8,834 nt of DNA from an uncultured Sphingomonadaceae bacterium (GTDB lineage: Bacteria; Pseudomonadota; Alphaproteobacteria; Sphingomonadales; Sphingomonadaceae): positions 1 to 8,834 of the forward strand of contig CALKXX010000041.1 of assembly GCA_938003725.1 (NCBI GenBank), in the 5' to 3' direction. A program made the position numbers and the translations under genes. Positions within the stretch are counted from its first letter, which is position 1; every line of letters starts with the position of its first letter. Shown piece by piece: positions 1-7,510 of this stretch. A model generated the notes under the pieces. That model was not told where the DNA came from, ran no database searches, and was given only the letters and a program-made list of their open reading frames with translations.

Positions 1-109
1 AGGAACCGAGTAGACTCTCGGTCTCCGCAAGCTTCTTCCCATCGGGATAGTCGGGCATCTGCAGCCCTTCAAAATTTCTCCAGCTATCTGCTGTCCAGTT
101 CGTCGCCAT
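1..109 (-). CDS. Class II 3-deoxy-7-phosphoheptulonate (DAHP) synthase, N-terminal fragment
   Basis: The enzyme condenses phosphoenolpyruvate with erythrose 4-phosphate, the first step of the shikimate pathway to aromatic amino acids. Only the first 36 codons are present; the gene runs off the left edge. The reading starts MATNWTADSWRNFEG and continues with LQMPDYPD and KLAETESLLGS. The W-x-x-x-SWR, QMP-x-YPD and L-x-x-x-E-x-x-L pattern is the characteristic N-terminus of plant/mycobacterial-type class II DAHP synthases, which are about 450-460 residues long. The ATG at 107-109 has a GGAG about nine bases upstream. It lies downstream of the SleB-type gene on the same strand, separated by 121 bases in which I saw no strong promoter or terminator. 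The family call is from recognition of this short segment; catalytic residues are outside the window. Confidence 0.85.
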   Translation of the reverse strand, partial: MATNWTADSWRNFEGLQMPDYPDGKKLAETESLLGS

Positions 110-230
110 CTAAGCGCACTCCGCTATTTAACTTAAAATCGTGAGCCTTTAGGCGTGATTCAAGAGGGAAGGCAAGCAAAAGCCGGGGTTGGTTGCGCTT
201 GAAACCAGCTTTCCATATATCCTTCCGGGC

Positions 231-1574
231 CTAGCTTCCGGGCTTTGCTTTCCATGAACCAGAATTGCGATACTCTGGTTTGATCTGGCTAACATCGGGC
301 AGTTTTTGACCGGCAAAGGCTTTCTCTCCGCCTCTTGCCTTTGCTTCTTTGCTATAGGTTGGCGCCTGATAAGCTTTCGCAGAACCTGGGCCAGAGGCCG
401 GTGCCGGCAAAGCGTGCCGCCGGGCATTGTCTGCCGCAACAGCTGCTGCCCGTTCCGATTTGGCCGCTTCTTCTTGCGCTTTGCGTCGTCCAGCTTCGTA
501 GGCGCGCTCCAAGGTAATCGGATCTAGCGATGGCCCCCCGTCATATTTCGTGCCATATTTCGCGTCATATTTTGCGTCATATTTCCGCGGCTTGGGCGCT
601 GGTAAAGGTTCGCCGCCACGGTATTTTTGGCTAAAGGCGCTTGCCTTGCCGGCATTGCCTTTCCAGCTGTAAAACCGGTGCGCGCCAATTGTGCCCAGGA
701 AGCGAAGGCTTGGTGCCCAATAGGGATATACATAGGTGGCGTGATAGTGCGTGGCTGTGCCCACCGGGGAGGCCATTTTTCCTGAAAGAGCCAGAGCGGC
801 AACCTTTTTGGCGCGGCTCCAATGGAATTTAGCAGGTTTCCGGCGAAGCGAGCCGTCGCATGTATAGGAAAATTGGCAACCGGTACGGCGTTCGCTGCCT
901 TGGAAAATAACCCCGCACACCGTCTTGGGATAGCTGGGATGCCGCACGCGATTGAGGATGACTTGTGCCACAGCACGCTGGCCCGCGTCCGGTTCCATGC
1001 CCGCCTCATAATAGATTGCCGATGTCAGGCACTGAAGCGCCCGGCTGTTATCCGTTAGTGAAGCCCGGAAAGAAACTGGCCGAATGAGATGCGCCGATGC
1101 GACTTGGTCTCGGCCAGCGGTCAGGTCGTTTTGAGTTAGAGGTTGCAAGCCGTCGGGAGACAGTTCGCCAGAGCCAGCGGAAGGATCAAAGCCCAGTTCA
1201 CCATAATTTTGCGGAATCGCATAACCGGGGTCGATGAAATAGAATGCGGAACCGGCAAAATTTTCTTCTGCGCGCTCCACCGATTGCAGATTCGGATCAC
1301 TCGGATTGAATCGCTTTGCATCCGCGCCGCCTTGCGGAATTGCCGCGGGAACCATCAATAGGCTGAACAGCAATAAGCTGAGCAATATTCGTTCGCGGAT
1401 AGTCAAAATCAACCATCCCGGCAGCCTGAGTGTTGGGCGGTTTCGCGGGCCTGTCCCTGTTTCAGATTTTGGCCCGAGCTGTTTCACTCTGAAATCTTGG
1501 GTTTGGGAATCTTCGGTGTGGGAGTTATTTTGAATGGCTGGTTGTGATGCTACGGCACCATCCTCCGCCGACAT
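231..1574 (-). CDS. Membrane-anchored SleB-type cell-wall hydrolase with repetitive C-terminal tail
   Basis: A probable peptidoglycan hydrolase of the SleB/Hydrolase_2 family (lytic-transglycosylase-like spore-cortex enzyme fold), acting in the periplasm on the sugar backbone. Numbering is from the ATG at 1574 (447 residues). Residues 1-50 are polar and presumably cytoplasmic; a hydrophobic helix at about 55-78 anchors the protein; the catalytic domain spans about 178-310. It contains SAIYYEAGMEP, with the expected catalytic Glu at 190, the AQVILNRVRHPSYP block, CQFSYTCDG, and THYHATYVYPYWA. The tail (about 320-447) is rich in K, A, P and E, contains four KYDA-like units, and may bind wall polymer or be disordered. 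The start is uncertain: an in-frame GTG at 1610 would add 12 residues, and neither start has a visible Shine-Dalgarno. The MATE gene lies 250-280 bases upstream on the same strand, so separate transcription is likely. Family call is firm; in vivo role is inferred. Confidence 0.9.
   Translation of the reverse strand: MSAEDGAVASQPAIQNNSHTEDSQTQDFRVKQLGPKSETGTGPRNRPTLRLPGWLILTIRERILLSLLLFSLLMVPAAIPQGGADAKRFNPSDPNLQSVERAEENFAGSAFYFIDPGYAIPQNYGELGFDPSAGSGELSPDGLQPLTQNDLTAGRDQVASAHLIRPVSFRASLTDNSRALQCLTSAIYYEAGMEPDAGQRAVAQVILNRVRHPSYPKTVCGVIFQGSERRTGCQFSYTCDGSLRRKPAKFHWSRAKKVAALALSGKMASPVGTATHYHATYVYPYWAPSLRFLGTIGAHRFYSWKGNAGKASAFSQKYRGGEPLPAPKPRKYDAKYDAKYGTKYDGGPSLDPITLERAYEAGRRKAQEEAAKSERAAAVAADNARRHALPAPASGPGSAKAYQAPTYSKEAKARGGEKAFAGQKLPDVSQIKPEYRNSGSWKAKPGS
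537..584 (-). repeat. Four 12-bp tandem repeat units inside the SleB-type gene
   Basis: Four head-to-tail 12-base units, each with the core TCATATTT or CCATATTT on the plus strand and differing at a few positions. On the minus strand they encode four K-Y-[D/G]-[A/T/G] tetrapeptides just after the catalytic domain. Because the unit is a multiple of three, gain or loss of copies would keep the reading frame. Confidence 0.85.
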
Positions 1575-1857
1575 CGCAATGGCCGATGGTGCGCCGCTCA
1601 ACTGAGGCACGTAGGGAGGAGGAACACGCAGTGAAATTTTGAATTACCCAACTAAGGCCCAAACGGGCGGAATCCGTTGGATATAGAGGAAAGTGCTGGC
1701 TATTCGGCGACCATAAATTGCGCCGTTTCAAGATGGGACATGGTGCGATAGTCGATTAAATGGTTAACGCCGCAATTCCGGGCGTTTCGGCGATATAGCA
1801 ATGTATATGCGATGAAATTAGCGATGATCTGATCGCCGCTTGTGCCGCTAAATCCGG

Positions 1858-3291
1858 CTATTGAGGCGCCTTCTTGTCCGCGAGTTCCTCTTGAACATTT
1901 ACCAGATGGCGTGCCGCCACATATCCTAAGATACCAAAGACTATTCCGCCAATCGCCGGTCCAATCAGGACGCCATTCAAGCCATAAAGGGCGTCTCCGA
2001 GCCATAAAAATGGCAACATCCCTAGCGTGTTCCTGGCCCAATTCATGTACATGGACCAGCGTGGACGTTCCAGATTGTTGCACGCCGCATTAGAAATGAA
2101 CAAAATGCCGTTGAAGAAAAATAGGGGCGTTACGGCGACCGCAAACAACCAGAATAAATGTCTGCCCTGCGTTTCCAGATTGAACAGATCGCCAATTGGC
2201 CCGTTTAATATGTAAAGCAGCGGCCAGATTAAGGCAGTATAGCCCAGTGCAAACCACATGGCCTGTTTGATCGTTAATCTTATGCGATCAAAGCGACCGG
2301 CCCCGAAATTTTGCCCAATGATCGGTCCGACAGCCCCGGACAGAGAAAAGAGCAAACAAAAGGCAACCGGGACCACGCGTCCCATCACTGCAAAACCGGC
2401 CACTACATCATCGGAATATCCTGCGATAAACCGGTAAGAGATAAACCCGCCGATCGGGGTCGCCACGTTCGTCAGGACGGCCGGGATCATGATCGTTAGG
2501 ATTGGTTGTAAATCTTGCTGGAAATGGTCGGCTGAAAACCGGGCAAAGCCACTATATGATTTTATGATCGGATAGGCGGCGAAAATCGCCGATATAATGG
2601 CTGCACAGGCGGTTGCCATCGCCGCGCCATTAATCCCCAAATCAAACCCAAAGATAAAAATAGGGTCGAGTATCGCATTGGCTATGCCCATGCTGATATT
2701 CACATTCATCGCCTGCCGGGCCGCACCATGGGCGCGCAAAAATCCGGCGCATACCATGGCGGCCACACTGAATGGCATGAAGGGCGCAACGATCCGAATA
2801 TAGCCCGTTGCCGCCGTCTTGGCTGTATCTGAAGCACCTGCCAGACTAAGAATTTGCGGAGTGAATAGGAATAGCAAAGCTGCCAATGGGACGATGATCA
2901 ACATTGCCAGTGCCAGGATATTGGTCAGATATCTGCGCGCATATTCCGGATCACCTTGCCCGATGCGCCGCGCACCAAGCGCGCTGACCGCAATCATCAG
3001 GCCAATGTTAAACGCTGTCCCGAAAAACAGAATCGTTGCTGCAAAACCCATTGCAGCGGTCAGGGCGCTATCGCCGAGCTGTGCGATATAGAGCAGATCG
3101 ACAAAATCGACGATGAACATCGTCAACAATCCTACGCTGGATGTCAGCGTCATGACCGTAATGTGGCGCAGCGGGCTGCCGTTCAGGAAGATGGCGGGAT
3201 GGCTCGCGATGACTCTATTCCTATAACGAACAAGCATGGCCGGAAGTGGCAATATGCGGCGAAGGACTTTTGCCCTATAGCGTTTTGCCAT
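1858..3291 (-). CDS. MATE-family multidrug/metabolite efflux transporter
   Basis: A multi-pass inner-membrane antiporter of the MATE (multidrug and toxin extrusion) family; such proteins export cationic or aromatic compounds using a Na+ or H+ gradient. Its 477 residues carry about 12 hydrophobic segments in two homologous halves. Recognisable signatures are GSPLRHITVMTLTSS at the start of the first half (38-52), the LDPIFIFGFDLGINGAA block at 208-224, and GPIIGQNFGAGRFDRIR at 322-338; these are typical of NorM-like MATE proteins. The substrate cannot be read from the sequence. The ATG at 3291 lies only 44 bases from the divergent lipoprotein gene and has no visible Shine-Dalgarno. An in-frame ATG at 3237 (residue 19) is an alternative that would leave a 98-base shared promoter region, and the first 18 residues are unusually basic for this family. 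No confident terminator follows the stop. Confidence 0.92.
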   Translation of the reverse strand: MAKRYRAKVLRRILPLPAMLVRYRNRVIASHPAIFLNGSPLRHITVMTLTSSVGLLTMFIVDFVDLLYIAQLGDSALTAAMGFAATILFFGTAFNIGLMIAVSALGARRIGQGDPEYARRYLTNILALAMLIIVPLAALLFLFTPQILSLAGASDTAKTAATGYIRIVAPFMPFSVAAMVCAGFLRAHGAARQAMNVNISMGIANAILDPIFIFGFDLGINGAAMATACAAIISAIFAAYPIIKSYSGFARFSADHFQQDLQPILTIMIPAVLTNVATPIGGFISYRFIAGYSDDVVAGFAVMGRVVPVAFCLLFSLSGAVGPIIGQNFGAGRFDRIRLTIKQAMWFALGYTALIWPLLYILNGPIGDLFNLETQGRHLFWLFAVAVTPLFFFNGILFISNAACNNLERPRWSMYMNWARNTLGMLPFLWLGDALYGLNGVLIGPAIGGIVFGILGYVAARHLVNVQEELADKKAPQ

Positions 3292-3324
3292 TGGGTCAAA
3301 TATTCTCTATTGCCGCGCAAAGAT

Positions 3325-3330
3325 AAGGAG
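3325..3330 (+). promoter_or_regulatory. Shine-Dalgarno of the DUF2891 lipoprotein gene
   Basis: AAGGAG five bases before the ATG at 3336. It is the strongest ribosome binding site in this cluster and fixes the start of the first cistron, which also has a complete lipoprotein signal from that start. Confidence 0.8.
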
Positions 3331-3335
3331 CGAAT

Positions 3336-4571
3336 ATGGGTTTGCGCAAATTTGGAACGGTTCTGGCTTTGGGAGCGATGCTTAGCTCCTGTGCGGTTAA
3401 TGAAGACAAGTCCGATGAGAAAACGTCGGAGCAAGGCTATTTCGAACGCAAGAATGTGACCCCTGATCCGGCGGACAATGCGCAGGAACAGCGCAAGGCC
3501 GAACATGCCTTTGCGAGGATCGCGCTAAGCTGCATCAACAAACAATATCCTAACAAGATCAGCCATGTTCTTAACAGTGCTGCTGATGTGGCGCCGCCGT
3601 CGAAGCTGACCCCGGTATTCTATGGCTGTTTTGACTGGCATAGCGCGGTCCACGGACATTGGCTGCTGACCCGATTGTGGGGACAGAATATCGTACCGGA
3701 TATGGATGCAGAAATTGAAACGGCGCTGAACGCAAATTTTACCGAGGACAAGATCAAAGGGGAAATTTCCTATTTTAGCGGTCGTGATCGCACGTCTTTC
3801 GAACGGCCCTATGGCATAGCTTGGTTTTTGCAACTGACCGCGGAGTTACGCGAAATTGCAGGTGGTCCCGGCCCGAAAGCGGAGCAGGCGCAAAAATGGT
3901 TGTTTAGATTGCGGCCACTAGAGTTGATTATTGCTGACAATATCAAGGATTGGGTGCCAAAATTGGCTTATCCTATTCGTATTGGCACGCATAATCAGTC
4001 TGCCTTTGCATTTGGATTGTTTCTGGACTGGGCCCGGACGAGCAAAGACGACGAAATGGAGCAATTGATTACCAACAAAGCGCTCTTATTCCACAAAGAT
4101 GACCGTATCTGTCCGATTTCCTATGAACCATCGGGCGAAGATTTTCTCTCGCCCTGCCTGATGGAGGCAGATTTAATGCGCCGCGTGATGAGCGAACAGC
4201 AATTTGCGACATGGCTGACCGATTTTTTGCCCGATATTCCGACAGACGGCAGTGCAGATTGGTTGGCAATTGGTATTGTCAATGATCCAACTGATGGAAA
4301 GCTGGTTCATCTCGATGGGGTGAACCTATCTCGCGCTTGGGCGTTGCAGGGTATCGCTTCTGCTCTACCTCAACATGATGCGCGCCGCGCTGCGTTGCTC
4401 GCCTCTGCCAATCTTCATGGTGATGCGGGAGAAAAATCTGTCAGTACGCCGCATTATTCCGGCAGCCACTGGCTTGCCAGTTTCGCAACCTATCTCAGAA
4501 CCCAGCGCGGCATAGAGCTACAAGATACGCAAGCGATAAGCTTGCCCGAACAAGAATTGCAGGATCAGTAG
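3336..4571 (+). CDS. DUF2891-family lipoprotein
   Basis: A 411-residue protein of the DUF2891 family, whose biochemical function I do not know. The N-terminus is a lipoprotein signal: KFGTVLALGAM followed by the lipobox LSSC, with the acylated Cys at 19. Ala at +2 suggests sorting to the outer membrane. After a polar linker to about residue 55, conserved-looking DUF2891 blocks follow: YPNKISHVL (71-79), FYGCFDWHSAVHGHW (95-109), ERPYG (156-160), THNQSAFAFGL (218-228), YEPSGEDFLSPC (263-274), HLDGVNLSRAW (325-335) and HYSGSHWLASFA (373-384). The regular helical segments with conserved H, D, E and W residues between them recall alpha/alpha-barrel proteins, so a carbohydrate-active role is possible, but that is inference. 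It is the first cistron of a tight cluster: its TAG is immediately followed by the start of the histidine kinase gene. That arrangement suggests a role in sensing or in the response controlled by this two-component system. Confidence 0.88.
   Translation: MGLRKFGTVLALGAMLSSCAVNEDKSDEKTSEQGYFERKNVTPDPADNAQEQRKAEHAFARIALSCINKQYPNKISHVLNSAADVAPPSKLTPVFYGCFDWHSAVHGHWLLTRLWGQNIVPDMDAEIETALNANFTEDKIKGEISYFSGRDRTSFERPYGIAWFLQLTAELREIAGGPGPKAEQAQKWLFRLRPLELIIADNIKDWVPKLAYPIRIGTHNQSAFAFGLFLDWARTSKDDEMEQLITNKALLFHKDDRICPISYEPSGEDFLSPCLMEADLMRRVMSEQQFATWLTDFLPDIPTDGSADWLAIGIVNDPTDGKLVHLDGVNLSRAWALQGIASALPQHDARRAALLASANLHGDAGEKSVSTPHYSGSHWLASFATYLRTQRGIELQDTQAISLPEQELQDQ
4561..4564 (+). promoter_or_regulatory. 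Shine-Dalgarno within the lipoprotein gene, selecting a TTG start for the kinase
   Basis: AGGA seven bases before the TTG at 4572, lying inside the last codons of the lipoprotein gene. A second in-frame TTG at 4608 has no such site, and the first in-frame ATG (codon 35) falls at the start of the first membrane helix. The upstream TTG is therefore favoured. Confidence 0.55.
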
Positions 4572-5720
4572 TTGCCCGCAACGATCGTCTCATCTGGTTC
4601 AGCGACTTTGCACGGGGGAAAGCAAAGCCGGACAATATGGGAAAAATTATTTCCGGTTAACGCACGCATTGCGATGATTAGCATTGTTGGGGTTTGGACG
4701 GCATATCTTTTATTCTTGGTGCTCCGCACGCTAGTTGCAGGGGAAACCAGCTTTGTTGCCATATTCCCCAGGACGCTGACCACGGTTTTAATATCGATCG
4801 GGGCAAATTGGATACTTTATCGGTTGCTGCTGTTGGCGCATGGCAAAAAAATAATGCCAGCGATCATATTGCTTACCTTTCCGACGCTTTTTATCGCTTT
4901 GGGTATCACCTATGCTGACAGCATTATCGCGACCCCATCAGGACTTGATCAAGCTTCCAATATATTCGGTTCCAACTGGCCGCCATTTATAGACAACGCG
5001 TTCATCTGTTACCTCATATTGACCGGATGGGGCGGGATGTACTTGGCCTTGGCGCATAATCGGGTGGTGCAATCCGCAACGGAAAATAGCCGGAAACTTG
5101 AAAAACTGAACCGGGAAAGTGAGCTGCGAGCTTTGCGGTATCAACTTAACCCGCATTTTGTCTTCAACGCGCTTAATTCGGTAAGCGGCCTCGTTATCGA
5201 GCATAAGAATGTCGAGGCAGAACGCCTGATTGAGGGTCTTGCCGACTATATGCGTGCAGTTTTGAATGATGAAGGTAGTGAATTGATCAGTGTCGGGGAA
5301 GAGGTTGCTCAGCAGGTTCGCTATCTTGAGATTGAGCAAGTGCGTTTTCCGGGGAGGTTGCATTTTGAAGTTCATATCGACGAGGCGGTTCGCGATTGGC
5401 AAATCCCCGCGCTGATCATCCAACCGCTCGTTGAAAACGCAATTAAATATGGTGTGGCACGGACCCAAGAATCTGTCCGCATAATATTTCGGGCGGTGGA
5501 AGAAGCCGGCCGTTTGAAGCTGAGTGTATCGAATGACGGAAGATTCAGCCTTGATGACGATAGCGCGTCTGGAACAGGAACCGGCCTAGCCAATATCAGA
5601 GAACGGCTCGCTGCGATTTATGGGGACGGGGCGGCGTTGATCACGGCAAATGGAGCAGAGAATATGGTGATCGCCAGCATCGTGGTTCCCAACGAGACAC
5701 ATATATTGCGCGGCGGTTAA
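4572..5720 (+). CDS. LytS/YehU-type membrane sensor histidine kinase
   Basis: A 382-residue sensor kinase of the His_kinase (LytS/YpdA/YehU) type, which phosphorylates LytTR-class response regulators. Hydrophobic segments at about 33-55, 62-89, 94-114 and 142-162 give roughly four membrane helices with only a short external loop (about 115-140), so the stimulus is probably sensed in or near the membrane. A charged, possibly coiled-coil linker (166-188) leads to the phospho-acceptor motif RYQLNPHFVFNALNS, with His at 195. The ATP-binding domain shows the N-box QPLVENAIKYG (Asn289), the NDG motif (321-323) and the glycine-rich GTGTGLANIRERL (334-346). All expected catalytic elements are present. 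The gene begins directly at the lipoprotein stop codon and ends three bases before its cognate regulator, in the same frame as both. The TTG start is supported by an AGGA seven bases upstream. Confidence 0.93.
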   Translation: MPATIVSSGSATLHGGKQSRTIWEKLFPVNARIAMISIVGVWTAYLLFLVLRTLVAGETSFVAIFPRTLTTVLISIGANWILYRLLLLAHGKKIMPAIILLTFPTLFIALGITYADSIIATPSGLDQASNIFGSNWPPFIDNAFICYLILTGWGGMYLALAHNRVVQSATENSRKLEKLNRESELRALRYQLNPHFVFNALNSVSGLVIEHKNVEAERLIEGLADYMRAVLNDEGSELISVGEEVAQQVRYLEIEQVRFPGRLHFEVHIDEAVRDWQIPALIIQPLVENAIKYGVARTQESVRIIFRAVEEAGRLKLSVSNDGRFSLDDDSASGTGTGLANIRERLAAIYGDGAALITANGAENMVIASIVVPNETHILRGG

Positions 5721-5723
5721 GAG

Positions 5724-6440
5724 GTGTCGAATCGAAAACTCAACATTCTGATCGTGGATGACGAACCTTTGGCACGCAATCGATTGCACGCTCTGTGTAA
5801 TCGCATGAATTGTGTGAACCATGTTAGCAAAGCCGATAGCGGTCTTGCCGCATTGTCTTTGATCGCCGAAACCGTTCCTGACATATTGTTGCTTGATGTT
5901 GATATGCCGGACCTGACCGGTATCGAGGTCGCAAATCGATGCCGGGAATTGGAAAAGGCCCCGGATATCATTTTCACAACCGCGCATAGCAAATATGCAG
6001 TGGAGGCTTTTCGCCTTGAGGCGATTGACTATCTGTTGAAACCGGTAAAGCAGGCTCTTTTGAAGGAGGCGCTGGATAAAGTTATTGCGAAATTGGACAG
6101 CAATATAGCCCCCGCTGAGCACCGTATTTGGGTGCAAGATGGCGTTGGGACGATGCAGATTCGAGTCTTAGATATCGAGCGCATTGAAGCGGAGCGAGAC
6201 TATATGAGGATTTGTTTGCCCGGGCGGAGTTACCTAGTCCACGAACCAATGGCATCGTTGATCACACGCCTGCCCGGCGACATGTTTATCCGGATACACC
6301 GGTCGATGGTGGTGCGCCTGGACTTCATTAAAGAGATACGGCGTGAGGGGCGCCGCCAATTCGTGGTTCTAAAGGACGATCGTACCTATTCCATTGGCCC
6401 GAGCTATCTTGCCGCGGTGACCGGTAAGTCGGCTGCCTAA
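5724..6440 (+). CDS. LytTR-family response regulator
   Basis: A 238-residue two-component response regulator. The receiver domain (about 5-123) has the acidic pair Asp12/Asp13 in ILIVDDEP, the phospho-acceptor Asp58 in LLLDVDMPD, the conserved Thr85 in IFTTAHS and Lys106 in DYLLKPV. The C-terminal domain (about 133-238) is a LytTR DNA-binding domain, seen in IERIEAERDYMRI, the FIRIHRSMVV block (188-197) and the closing DRTYSIGPSYL. LytTR proteins bind paired direct-repeat sites and activate exported or membrane functions. The GTG start is chosen because the receiver beta-strand begins at residue 6 and no ATG precedes it; it is not preceded by a well-spaced Shine-Dalgarno, so translation is probably coupled to the kinase gene, which stops three bases upstream. 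The targets cannot be read from the window; autoregulation of this cluster is plausible but unproven. Confidence 0.94.
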   Translation: MSNRKLNILIVDDEPLARNRLHALCNRMNCVNHVSKADSGLAALSLIAETVPDILLLDVDMPDLTGIEVANRCRELEKAPDIIFTTAHSKYAVEAFRLEAIDYLLKPVKQALLKEALDKVIAKLDSNIAPAEHRIWVQDGVGTMQIRVLDIERIEAERDYMRICLPGRSYLVHEPMASLITRLPGDMFIRIHRSMVVRLDFIKEIRREGRRQFVVLKDDRTYSIGPSYLAAVTGKSAA

Positions 6441-6446
6441 GCCGGC
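6428..6446 (+). terminator. Possible stem-loop spanning the convergent stop codons
   Basis: GTCGGCT and AGCCGGC can pair as a 7-bp stem (one G-U pair) around a five-base loop. The stem-loop covers the stop codons of both the response regulator and the racemase. It is followed only by GGTTTGGG rather than a U-tract, so it is at best a weak terminator on the plus strand. On the minus strand one pair is lost. Confidence 0.25.
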
Positions 6447-7477
6447 GGTTTGGGCGGATCAGAAACCGTAGCAGAATAGCGGGGAGCAGGTGCCGGCTGC
6501 AAATGACCGCCGACGTCGACAAATGTGCCGCGTTCCACATTATGCGGGTGCTCCTTGGCCTCTGCCAGAGATAGGACCGGTGCAAAGCAGACATCCGTCC
6601 CTTCCATTAACTGGCACCATTCTTCACGTGTTTTTGTCTTGAACAATATCGTAAGCTTGTCCTTCAGGGCGGGCCATTTTTTCGGGTCCATCTGTGCATC
6701 AAAATCTGTGTCGTCTTCCAATCCGCCTATTTTTCGCAGCTGCGCATAAAATTGCGGTTCTATCGAGCCGATAGATATATATTTGGCATCTGCGGTTTCA
6801 TAGGTGTCGTAAAAATGAGCGGCTGTATCCAACAGATTTGATCCGCGCTCATCGCGCCATTGCCCGATATTGTGAAAGTCGAAAATCATTGCCATCAGCG
6901 CAGCGGAACCATCGGTCATGGCGCAATCCACCACTTGACCCTCGCCGCCGGTTTTGGCGTGGAGCAGCGCAGAAACCATGCCAAGCGCGAGCATCATCCC
7001 GCCGCCCCCAAAATCACCGATCATATTGATGGGCGGGGTGGGTTTGTCATCCTTTCGGCCAAAGGCATGTAGCGCGCCGGAAATCGAAATGTAATTAATA
7101 TCATGCCCAGCCGCATGCGCAAGCGGGCCATATTGACCCCAACCGGTCATCCGGCCATAAACAAGCTGCGGATTGTCGTTCAGCAAAACATCCGGACCAA
7201 GCCCAAGCCGCTCCATAACGCCGGGCCGAAAACCTTCGATAAGTCCATCCGCCTTTTTAACCATATCCCGCGCCGCGTTGATGCCATCTTGTGACTTCAG
7301 ATCGATTTCCACCAATTTTCGTGAGCGTGAAAGGGCCAGACGTGGGTCCGGTGCGCCGCCGGGCCGATGCAATACCGTGACAGTTGCTCCCTGATCGGCG
7401 AGCATCATCCCGCAAAAAGGTCCGGGACCAATTCCTGAAAATTCCAATATATTGATACCCGATAGAGGTCCGGCCAT
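6437..7477 (-). CDS. Alpha-methylacyl-CoA racemase (CaiB/BaiF, family III CoA-transferase fold)
   Basis: A 346-residue enzyme of the CaiB/BaiF family, most like alpha-methylacyl-CoA racemases, which interconvert (R)- and (S)-2-methylacyl-CoA esters so that branched fatty acids or sterol side chains can enter beta-oxidation. It starts with the typical GPLSGINILEF, followed by GIGPGPFCGMMLAD and GLIEGFRPGVMERLGLGP. The catalytic residues known in the mycobacterial racemase (His126, Asp156, Glu241) have clear counterparts here: His125 in AAGHDINYIS, Asp155 in MIGDFGGGG, and Glu240 in GSIEPQFYAQL. This triad separates it from CoA-transferases such as formyl-CoA transferase, so racemase is preferred. 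The length is close to the roughly 360 of the family. The ATG at 7477 has GGGAG seven bases upstream. A perfect inverted repeat lies just upstream of that site. The last codon overlaps the stop of the convergent response regulator gene by four bases. Confidence 0.9.
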   Translation of the reverse strand: MAGPLSGINILEFSGIGPGPFCGMMLADQGATVTVLHRPGGAPDPRLALSRSRKLVEIDLKSQDGINAARDMVKKADGLIEGFRPGVMERLGLGPDVLLNDNPQLVYGRMTGWGQYGPLAHAAGHDINYISISGALHAFGRKDDKPTPPINMIGDFGGGGMMLALGMVSALLHAKTGGEGQVVDCAMTDGSAALMAMIFDFHNIGQWRDERGSNLLDTAAHFYDTYETADAKYISIGSIEPQFYAQLRKIGGLEDDTDFDAQMDPKKWPALKDKLTILFKTKTREEWCQLMEGTDVCFAPVLSLAEAKEHPHNVERGTFVDVGGHLQPAPAPRYSATVSDPPKPPA

Positions 7478-7488
7478 GCTCTGCTCCC

Positions 7489-7510
7489 ATTTTAATCGTT
7501 TGATTAAAAT
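7489..7510. promoter_or_regulatory. Perfect inverted-repeat operator, probably for a TetR-type repressor
   Basis: Arms ATTTTAATC and GATTAAAAT are exact reverse complements separated by GTTT, giving a 22-base palindrome. It sits immediately downstream of a candidate -10 box and just upstream of the racemase Shine-Dalgarno, so it would cover the transcription start: the classic position for a repressor. Size, symmetry and AT-rich arms resemble operators of TetR-family regulators of acyl-CoA metabolism. No regulator gene is in the window, so the binder is inferred. Confidence 0.7.

Noticed and set aside
524..1009. Long minus-strand open frame inside the SleB-type gene
   Set aside because: It is a shifted reading of the hydrolase coding sequence; only the hydrolase frame shows family motifs.
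1657..1668. GCCC/GGGC hairpin with a four-base loop between the MATE and SleB-type genes
   Set aside because: Short stem and no T-run on either strand, so not a supported terminator.
1699..1740. 13-codon minus-strand frame (MSHLETAQFMVAE) between the MATE and SleB-type genes
   Set aside because: No ribosome binding site and too short to support as a peptide without conservation data.
1821..1836. Inverted repeat GCGAT/ATCGC shortly after the MATE stop
   Set aside because: Only five pairs and a poor U-tract follow; too weak to call a terminator.
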